From: an uncultured Burkholderiales bacterium
Lineage (GTDB): Bacteria > Pseudomonadota > Gammaproteobacteria > Burkholderiales > Burkholderiaceae_C
NCBI GenBank assembly: GCA_903896615.1
Contig: CAITYM010000028.1
Coordinates: 1 to 62,833 of the forward strand
Direction of reading: 5' to 3'
DNA: 62,833 nucleotides
In this document: positions 56,554 through 62,833 of the stretch, in pieces
How positions within the stretch are numbered: the stretch's first letter is position 1
How the letters are laid out: the number at the start of each line of letters is the position of its first letter
Position numbers and translations under genes: made by a program
Notes under the pieces: generated by a model
Told to the model about the DNA's origin: nothing
The model's database searches: none
Seen by the model: the letters and a program-made list of their open reading frames with translations, nothing else

Positions 56554-59500
56554 ATGAACTTTACCGATATTTTCATCCGTAGGCCTGTACTGGCATCGGT
56601 CGTTTCACTATTTATTGTGGTCCTCGGATTAAGGGCTGTATTTAGCCTTCCGGTTAATCAGTATCCAAAAACACAAAACGCGGTGGTCACAATTAGTACC
56701 ACTTACTTTGGCGCTGACGCACAAACTATCGCAGGCTTTATCACCCAGCCCCTAGAGTCTGCAATTGCCCAAGCTCAGGGCATTGATTACCTGTCCTCTA
56801 GTAGCACAAGTGGTGTCTCAACAATAACTGCAACCCTTAGGTTAAATTATGACGCTAACCGCGCATTAACAGAGATCAACACCCAAGTAGCCAGTGTGCG
56901 TAATCAACTCCCCGCACAGGCGCAACAACCCGTGTTAACTGTGCAGATGGGTCAAACAACAGATGCAATGTATCTGGGCTTTTACAGTAACGAACTTCCA
57001 ACCAATAACGTAACTGACTATTTAATTAGAGTCGTTAAACCCAAACTCGATTCTATTGAGGGTGTTCAAACAGCCGAGATCTTGGGGGGACGTTTATTTG
57101 CACTTCGCGCTTGGTTGGACGCATCCAAAATGGCAGCCCACAACGTAACAGCCTCAGAAATCAGCAGTGCGTTGGCGAACAACAATTTCCTTGCCACCCT
57201 TGGGGCTTCCAAGGGCCAAATGGTTACTATCCCTTTGACAGCAGGAACCGATTTGCACTCCGTGGATGAGTTCAAGAAGCTTTCAATTAAACAAAACGGC
57301 AACTCCATCGTTCGCTTAGAAGATGTAGCAAACATAAGCCTCGGCTCAGAGAACTATGACTTCAATGTGGCCTTTGGAGGCGTGCGCTCAGTATTCATAG
57401 GTATTAAAGTTGCCCCTGATGCAAACATCCTTGATGTTGCAAAAAGAGTGAAAAAGGTGTTCCCTGATATCCACAGTCAATTGCCCAACGGCTTAACGGG
57501 TGAGATTGTTTACGATTCAACCTCGTTTATCAATACCTCAATTATTGAGGTGATGAAGACCTTAGGTGAAGCACTTTTGATTGTGACCGTGGTTATCTTT
57601 TTATTCCTGGGAAATATAAGGGCCGTACTCATTCCAGTGATTGCGATGCCACTCTCGTTGATCGGCACATTTCTAATGATGCTGGTGCTTGGATACTCCA
57701 TCAACCTACTTACCCTCTTAGCATTGGTTTTAGCCATAGGCTTGGTTGTGGACGATGCCATTATTGTGGTTGAAAACGTAGATCGTCACATGAAAGAGGA
57801 GGGCAAAACGGCCTTTGAAGCTGCGATGCTCGCGGCTCGTGAGTTGGGGAGCCCAATTATCGCCATGACTTTGGTACTGATTGCTGTCTACATCCCTATT
57901 GGATTTCAGGGGGGATTGACTGGCGCCTTATTTACGGAGTTTGCCTTCACGCTTGCAGGAGCTGTAACGGTCTCTGGGGTAGTTGCACTAACTCTATCTC
58001 CAATGATGTGTTCAAGGTTTTTGAAAGCTGAGGACTTGCACAGCGGTTTTGCTCAAAAAATAGATCACACCTTTGATAAGGTGCATAAGCGCTACCTTGC
58101 CCTTTTACACAGTGCATTAGATACTTGGCAAGTACTTATTGTGATGGGCGGCATTCTTTTGGTTTTATTGGTCCTCATGTTCAAGATGTCTCAATCAGAA
58201 TTAGCGCCCGAGGAGGATCAGGGCATCGTTATTTCACAAATTGTGGGCCCTCCTACATCTACTTCAGATCAGATGCTTACCTACGCTGATCAGATCTTCA
58301 ACATTGCAAAGACAATGCCGGAATACCAACAAATGTTCCAAATTACTGGCGTACCAACGATTAATTCAGGCATAGGTGGGGTGTTGTTTAAAAACTGGGA
58401 TGAACGCACCAGAAGTGCGAAACAAATTCAAGTAGATTTACAAAAGAAATGGAACTCCATCGCAGGAGCACGGGTTGCCGCCTTTCAATTTCCTGCGCTT
58501 CCCGGCTCATCAGGGCTTCCGGTTCAGTTTGTCATCTCAACTACTGAGCCTTATCAGAATTTAAACCTAGTTGCGCAACAAGTGATGGATAAAGCGCGAG
58601 CATGGGGTAAGTTTTACTTTGTAGACGTTGACCTTAAAGTTGACAAGCCACAAGCAACCCTTGTCGTTGACAGGGATAAGATTGCCAGTCTAGGCTTGTC
58701 TGAATCTGATGTGGGCAACGCAATGAGCGCTGCACTTGGGGGAGGCTACGTAAATTATTTTACGATTGCCGGACGATCCTACAAAGTGATACCCCAAGTA
58801 CAACAAGTTGATCGGCTCAATCCATCAAGCGTTTTAGACTTCGCTATCAAATTACCCAACGGTCAGTTAATTCAAGCCAGTACGGTTGCGAGTATCAAAT
58901 ACGATATCGTTCCTGAATCAATTAACCGGTTTCAACAATTGAACTCAGCAACTATTATTGGTGTGTCTGGTGCGTCTCAAGGCGAGGTGCTTGAGTTCAT
59001 GAGAAATACCCTAAGTGAAGTTGCCCCCATTGGATATAGCGTTGATTATGCAGGGCAATCAAGACAATACATGAAAGAGTCTGGTGGGTTCATCGTGACC
59101 CTTTTATTCGCAATTGTGATTGTTTTCTTAGCATTGGCTGCCCTCTTTGAAAGCTTCAAAGATCCTGTCGTTATTTTGGTATCTGTTCCTCTAGCTTTAT
59201 TTGGAGCAATGATTTTTATTTTTCTAGGCTTTAGTTCGGTCAACATTTACACAGAGGTTGGGTTAGTCACACTGATGGGGCTGATTAGTAAACACGGCAT
59301 TTTGATTGTTGAAGTTGCCAATCAACTCCAAAAGACTGGAGTTGAGAAACGCAGCGCCATTGAGGCAGCAGCGGGCACCCGACTTCGCCCCATCCTAATG
59401 ACTACCGCGGCAATGGTATTTGGCGTAATCCCACTTGTGATAGCCACAGGCGCGGGAGCTGCGGGAAGGTTCTCTATGGGACTCGTTATCTTTACTGGTC

Positions 59501-59598
59501 TATCCATAGGGACACTCTTTACCCTCTTTGTGGTTCCAGCGATGTACCTTTTTGTCGGAACCGATCACTCCACAAAAAGAGCCGTAAGTTCGGTATAG
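56554..59598 (+). CDS. RND multidrug efflux pump, inner-membrane subunit (HAE1 family)
   Basis: 1014 residues, close to the AcrB/MexB/MdtB length, with 12 membrane helices in two halves and two large periplasmic domains. N-terminus FTDIFIRRPVLASVVSLFIVV is typical. Proton-relay residues are present: paired Asp in AIGLVVDDAIIVVEN (helix 4) and Lys in LMGLISKHGILIVE (helix 10). Proton-driven drug export; substrate range not predictable. Third gene of the operon. Confidence 0.97.
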   Translation: MNFTDIFIRRPVLASVVSLFIVVLGLRAVFSLPVNQYPKTQNAVVTISTTYFGADAQTIAGFITQPLESAIAQAQGIDYLSSSSTSGVSTITATLRLNYDANRALTEINTQVASVRNQLPAQAQQPVLTVQMGQTTDAMYLGFYSNELPTNNVTDYLIRVVKPKLDSIEGVQTAEILGGRLFALRAWLDASKMAAHNVTASEISSALANNNFLATLGASKGQMVTIPLTAGTDLHSVDEFKKLSIKQNGNSIVRLEDVANISLGSENYDFNVAFGGVRSVFIGIKVAPDANILDVAKRVKKVFPDIHSQLPNGLTGEIVYDSTSFINTSIIEVMKTLGEALLIVTVVIFLFLGNIRAVLIPVIAMPLSLIGTFLMMLVLGYSINLLTLLALVLAIGLVVDDAIIVVENVDRHMKEEGKTAFEAAMLAARELGSPIIAMTLVLIAVYIPIGFQGGLTGALFTEFAFTLAGAVTVSGVVALTLSPMMCSRFLKAEDLHSGFAQKIDHTFDKVHKRYLALLHSALDTWQVLIVMGGILLVLLVLMFKMSQSELAPEEDQGIVISQIVGPPTSTSDQMLTYADQIFNIAKTMPEYQQMFQITGVPTINSGIGGVLFKNWDERTRSAKQIQVDLQKKWNSIAGARVAAFQFPALPGSSGLPVQFVISTTEPYQNLNLVAQQVMDKARAWGKFYFVDVDLKVDKPQATLVVDRDKIASLGLSESDVGNAMSAALGGGYVNYFTIAGRSYKVIPQVQQVDRLNPSSVLDFAIKLPNGQLIQASTVASIKYDIVPESINRFQQLNSATIIGVSGASQGEVLEFMRNTLSEVAPIGYSVDYAGQSRQYMKESGGFIVTLLFAIVIVFLALAALFESFKDPVVILVSVPLALFGAMIFIFLGFSSVNIYTEVGLVTLMGLISKHGILIVEVANQLQKTGVEKRSAIEAAAGTRLRPILMTTAAMVFGVIPLVIATGAGAAGRFSMGLVIFTGLSIGTLFTLFVVPAMYLFVGTDHSTKRAVSSV

Positions 59599-59609
59599 AA
59601 TAGAAAGTC

Positions 59610-60005
59610 ATGAAGCTCAACTTTAAGAAAACACTTCTTGCCGCAGTTCTAACAACGATTGCTTTTGCCGCCCAAAACAGTTTCGCTTTTTGGATGAAAG
59701 TCACTGAGACCATGGATGTGAGTGTCTATGCAGATACAGGCACAATTGTCCGCATTGGTCGCAATAAGCGGATGGATGTTTTATATGACTTAAGAGCTTC
59801 TGACTCGAGTGGACAACGCTCCATTCGCTCATTTGCAGAGTTCGACTGTGATAACAACCGTGAAAAGTCAATTAACGCTGTTGGCTACTCTGACAGAATG
59901 GGAACTGGCAAGGTTGTAAGAACGATGGATTATCCATCAGACTGGATCCCAACACAAAGCAATAAAAATGAGCAGCAGCTACTCTATTTCGTGTGTGCTT
60001 GGTAA
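59610..60005 (+). CDS. Small secreted protein, adhesin-E-like
   Basis: 131 residues with a signal peptide (MKLNFKKTLLAAVLTTIAFAAQNSFA). The mature part WMKVTETMDVSVYADTGTIVR, with later FAEFDCDNN, YSDRMGTGKVV and WIPTQS, matches the general layout of the Surface-adhesin protein E family (Pfam PF16747). Periplasmic or surface. It lies 11 bp after the pump gene and could be its fourth operon member. Two Cys (in FDCDNN and the terminal VCAW) could form a disulphide. Confidence 0.75.
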   Translation: MKLNFKKTLLAAVLTTIAFAAQNSFAFWMKVTETMDVSVYADTGTIVRIGRNKRMDVLYDLRASDSSGQRSIRSFAEFDCDNNREKSINAVGYSDRMGTGKVVRTMDYPSDWIPTQSNKNEQQLLYFVCAW

Positions 60006-60108
60006 TTTAAGAACTATCTTAAGCTCCACCTCCCCCTGGTAAATCCAAAGATAAACGGTCTCGCATATTTTTTGATTTACTAAAATCACACTAACTTGCA
60101 AAAATCAG

Positions 60109-62833
60109 CTATGAGGACTTAGGGTTAGTGGGTGTGGGAGAGCTCGTGCTAGCCTGCTCATTTGCTGAACCCAATAACTGATTTGCACTGATATTAGCAC
60201 CTGTGAGTACCCCCGCACTAGGTGTATTGGCTGTATTTGATATTAATTGTCCATTCGCGTTGTATTGACTGAGGGCGTTAGCTAGCAGAGCAGCTGAGTT
60301 GGTAGTGGCTATATTTGTGGTATTCGTTAATGTTGCATTAGGATAGTTTGCGTTGCTGGCAGTAATATTAATGTTGTTATTGCTAGAGCCACCGACACTG
60401 CTGCTTTCTTGATTGATCACGCCCGAATTCAAACCTACTGCTACAGATCCATTAGTACTGTACTGATTCAGCGCATTTGTGAGAAGGTTAATCGAGTCAC
60501 CTGTACCCGCAGTTGATGCGAGCCATACATCGGCTAACTCGTGTGTTTGTCCATCCTTGGTGGTATAACTAGATATCAATCCAATGGTGTTTGCATTGTT
60601 TGTAATGTCTGCAACTTTAGCGTTGAGGTTTAGGGATTGAATATTTAACTCATCGAGGGTGAATAAACTACCCGTTGGTGTACCCGCGTTAATCCCTGTA
60701 TCAACCCAGACCTGTAGTTGATTAAAAATTGGGTCGCTACTGTCAATGGATCCAGATTTGTTTTGATCAAAAATGGACAGTGCAGCAAATCCGTTTGGAG
60801 CTTGTTGGCCATTAGGGAGCATAGTGGCTGTTCCAAAAAGCTCAGAACCATTCGTGATTGTGGTAGCTCCACTTGGGAGATCAACCAAAAAGCCTTCACC
60901 AGGAGTTATCCAGCCAACGTTTGCGTTGGTTGCTCCCGTATTACCTAAATCGAAGATTACGCCTGATTGACCAATTTGTTGAGTCTGGATAACACCTGGT
61001 CCAGAAGTAGAGGTCAAAACTTCAAATGCACTGGTTGCCAAACCTGCGATATTTGCTGTCGATAGAGCTTCAACCCCTGTTAAGTCTAAAACAAGGGGAC
61101 TGATTTGTGCAAAACTTTGAAGCGTAGAAGTTGTTAGTACTGCAATTTGATTACTAGAGAATGCGTATATTTGATTGGTAGATAGGGACTGAATATCTAA
61201 CATACTCAGTTCTCCAACTTGACTTGTTGTCAGCGCATTAATTTGATTTGTTGTTAATCCAGCAAATTGCCCGCTGAGCATGTCTGAGACTTCAGTCGTT
61301 GTTAATGCAGCGATTTGGGCTGTCGATAGTCCTGAGATTTGGGAGCTAGTTAATGTAGAGACAAAATCAGTCGTTAATAAAACAATGTTATTTGTACTCA
61401 AGAACTGCAAATTAGACGAGAGAATCCCGTAAGCTTGAGTGGAAGTGATACTTGAAGCACCAGTTGAACTCAGGGCAGCCAAGTTAGCTGTACTCAAGTT
61501 TGAAATCTGAGCAGAGCTGAGCGTAGCGAACTGGATTGAACTTAAGCTGTTGAGGGCGTTTGAAGCAATTCCTGCGATTTGGGTACTCGTTAGAGACAAG
61601 ACAGCCGCAGTACTTACCTGCCCCCACTGCGAGCTGGTCAGTGCATTGAGCTGATTTGTAAATAAGCTAGCTATTTGAATCGTTGAGAGCGCATTGATTT
61701 GCGCTGTTGTAAGCGCCGCAACTTGACTGCTGAGTAGGGATTCAATTTGTGAAGTGCTCAAACTATTTAATACACTAGTGCTCATGAGCTCCAAATTTGT
61801 GCTTGAAATCGCTTGGAGTTGAGCCGAACTCAATCCAACAATCTGAGTAGTTGTAATGTTCGAAGCATTCGATGAATTTAATGCATATAAATTAGCAGAA
61901 GTCAGATTTGAAATCTGAGCTGACGTCAGTTCCTCGAACTGAGTTGCATTCAGCATATTCAGAGAATTCGAGGCGATTCCCGCAATCTGAATGCTTGTAA
62001 GAGAGAGAATATCTGAAGTGTTTATCTGTATCCATTGATCACTGGTAAAGGCATTCAACTGGTTCGTAAATAACGCAGCAACTTGAATCGTTCCAAGCGC
62101 GCCCACTTGATCTGTAGTAAGCGCAGCAACTTGAGATGTTGATAATGATTCAATCTGAGTGCTGCTCAAACTATTCACAGCATTGGTGCTCATGATCGTC
62201 AAATTGGTACTTGTAATCGCCAGTAGTTGTGCAGTACTTAGCCCAAGAGTTTGAATGGGAGTAATACTTGAAACACCATTAGTGCCTAAAGCATACAAAT
62301 TTGCAGTTGCTAAGTTTGAAATCTGGGCGGAGGTAAGCGCTGCAAACTGAGTTGCACTTAAACTATTCAAGGAATTTGAAGCTATGCCTGCTATCTGGGT
62401 GCTGGTGAGCGAGACGATATCTGATGTGCTAAGTGGAGTCCATTCGTCGCTTGTGAACGAATTCAATTGATTCGTAAATAAACTTGCGAACTGAACAGTT
62501 GAAAGTGCATTGACTTGTGAGGTTGTAAGCGCAGCGACTTGGCTGGTCAACAACGATTGAATCTGAGAACTACTTAGATTATTAATTGCACTGGTGCTCA
62601 TCAGTGCAAGATTGGTGCTATTGATTGCTTGCAATTGTGCTGTCCCAAGTCCTCCAGTCTGAGTGACTGTCAAGCTGGCCGCACCGGTTGTATTCAATGC
62701 GTACAAGTTAGCTGTGCTCAGATTAGAGATCTGAGCAGAGGTCAGCGCTGCAAACTGGGTTGCACTTAAACTATTCAAGGAATTTGAGGCTATTCCTGCT
62801 ATCTGGGTGCTGGTCAAAGATACGATATCAGCC
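60109..62833 (-). CDS. Giant Ser/Thr-rich octapeptide-repeat protein (C-terminal part)
   Basis: At least 908 residues, reading without interruption off the right edge; the gene's start lies outside. Most of it consists of an 8-residue repeat of the type x-Q-[IV]-x-x-L-[ST]-[ST] (for example SQVAALTT, SQVNALST), organised into 136-residue super-repeats. A C-terminal module at about 60640-60850 resembles the EF-hand-bearing segment of large calcium-binding exported proteins (FAALSIFDQNKSGSIDSSD ... LFTLDELNIQSLNL). The end is Asn/Ser/Thr rich, with two related pieces, LLTNALNQYSTNGS and LLANALSQYNANGQ. No RTX nonapeptides or membrane anchor are seen. Likely an exported adhesin or surface-layer-like protein; secretion route unknown. 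Confidence 0.85.
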   Translation of the reverse strand, partial: ADIVSLTSTQIAGIASNSLNSLSATQFAALTSAQISNLSTANLYALNTTGAASLTVTQTGGLGTAQLQAINSTNLALMSTSAINNLSSSQIQSLLTSQVAALTTSQVNALSTVQFASLFTNQLNSFTSDEWTPLSTSDIVSLTSTQIAGIASNSLNSLSATQFAALTSAQISNLATANLYALGTNGVSSITPIQTLGLSTAQLLAITSTNLTIMSTNAVNSLSSTQIESLSTSQVAALTTDQVGALGTIQVAALFTNQLNAFTSDQWIQINTSDILSLTSIQIAGIASNSLNMLNATQFEELTSAQISNLTSANLYALNSSNASNITTTQIVGLSSAQLQAISSTNLELMSTSVLNSLSTSQIESLLSSQVAALTTAQINALSTIQIASLFTNQLNALTSSQWGQVSTAAVLSLTSTQIAGIASNALNSLSSIQFATLSSAQISNLSTANLAALSSTGASSITSTQAYGILSSNLQFLSTNNIVLLTTDFVSTLTSSQISGLSTAQIAALTTTEVSDMLSGQFAGLTTNQINALTTSQVGELSMLDIQSLSTNQIYAFSSNQIAVLTTSTLQSFAQISPLVLDLTGVEALSTANIAGLATSAFEVLTSTSGPGVIQTQQIGQSGVIFDLGNTGATNANVGWITPGEGFLVDLPSGATTITNGSELFGTATMLPNGQQAPNGFAALSIFDQNKSGSIDSSDPIFNQLQVWVDTGINAGTPTGSLFTLDELNIQSLNLNAKVADITNNANTIGLISSYTTKDGQTHELADVWLASTAGTGDSINLLTNALNQYSTNGSVAVGLNSGVINQESSSVGGSSNNNINITASNANYPNATLTNTTNIATTNSAALLANALSQYNANGQLISNTANTPSAGVLTGANISANQLLGSANEQASTSSPTPTNPKSS
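61597..62820 (-). repeat. Three tandem 408-bp (136-residue) super-repeats
   Basis: Units at 62413-62820, 62005-62412 and 61597-62004, each beginning with Ser-Leu-Thr-Ser and the segment IQ/TQIAGIASN. Spacing was verified by matching the unit starts at 62820, 62004 and 61596, exactly 816 and 408 bp apart, and by the CTATTCAAGGAATTTGA match at 62363 and 62771. A fourth, degenerate copy starts at 61596 and fades near 61430. The bases right of 62820 continue as the end of another unit. Confidence 0.95.

Noticed and set aside
62815-62817. TTG at 62817 as the start of the repeat protein
   Set aside because: The frame continues in repeat sequence to the window edge (Ala-Asp-Ile-Val before Ser-Leu-Thr-Ser), so it is an internal Leu codon.
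61429-62820. CRISPR array or transposon direct repeats
   Set aside because: The 408-bp units are continuous and in frame, without spacers, and encode the protein repeat itself.

Overview
The window looks like chromosomal DNA of a moderately AT-rich betaproteobacterium of the order Burkholderiales. Several things point there: the gene order trxA-rho-rpmE, a pstSCAB-phoU-phoB-phoR operon next to ppx, sixA and ppk, and the block glmM-folP-ftsH-rlmE / yhbY / DUF4149-greA-carB-carA, together with typical Burkholderiales protein sequences. A freshwater relative of Polynucleobacter or Comamonadaceae is plausible but is inference. No rRNA, tRNA, CRISPR array, insertion sequence or prophage was seen.

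Layout. 1-7.1 kb: 5' end of dnaE, a DsbA/FrnE-type oxidoreductase, thioredoxin, Rho, ribosomal protein L31 (type B), then a polytopic membrane protein of possible PMT/ArnT type and a MATE exporter. 7.1-21.4 kb: a phosphate-starvation region with PhoR, PhoB, PhoU, PstBACS, exopolyphosphatase, SixA-like phosphatase, polyphosphate kinase and a secreted alkaline phosphatase preceded by a small secreted protein. Good Pho-box-like direct repeats (11-bp spacing) lie before pstS, ppx and the alkaline phosphatase pair, and a palindrome containing an imperfect one lies before ppk. 21.7-34.4 kb: a ParB-like orphan and a glycine-zipper envelope protein, then the housekeeping block from glmM to carA; ftsH and carA both appear to use TTG start codons. 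34.8-36.6 kb: a TerC-family protein and a formyltransferase.

36.8-53.0 kb is the accessory heart of the window. Six tetratricopeptide (TPR) proteins with C-terminal enzyme domains are packed together: three TPR-GT41 (O-GlcNAc transferase / SPINDLY type) enzymes, two TPR proteins with a GT9-like C-terminus, and one TPR-ATP-grasp fusion. Among them sit a lone Rieske oxygenase, an EamA transporter, a fatty-acid-hydroxylase-type membrane protein and a small membrane protein. Hexanucleotide microsatellites occur in two of these genes and in one leader. I read this as a candidate protein (or glycan) modification island.

53.0-59.6 kb: a 0.6-kb non-coding stretch with a G9 tract, then a complete tripartite RND efflux operon (outer-membrane factor, adaptor, inner-membrane pump). 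59.6-62.8 kb: a small adhesin-E-like secreted protein, and on the other strand the C-terminal part of a very large Ser/Thr-rich protein built of octapeptide repeats arranged in 408-bp tandem super-repeats, ending in an EF-hand-like module. Its Ser/Thr-rich surface makes it an attractive, untested substrate for the nearby glycosyltransferases.
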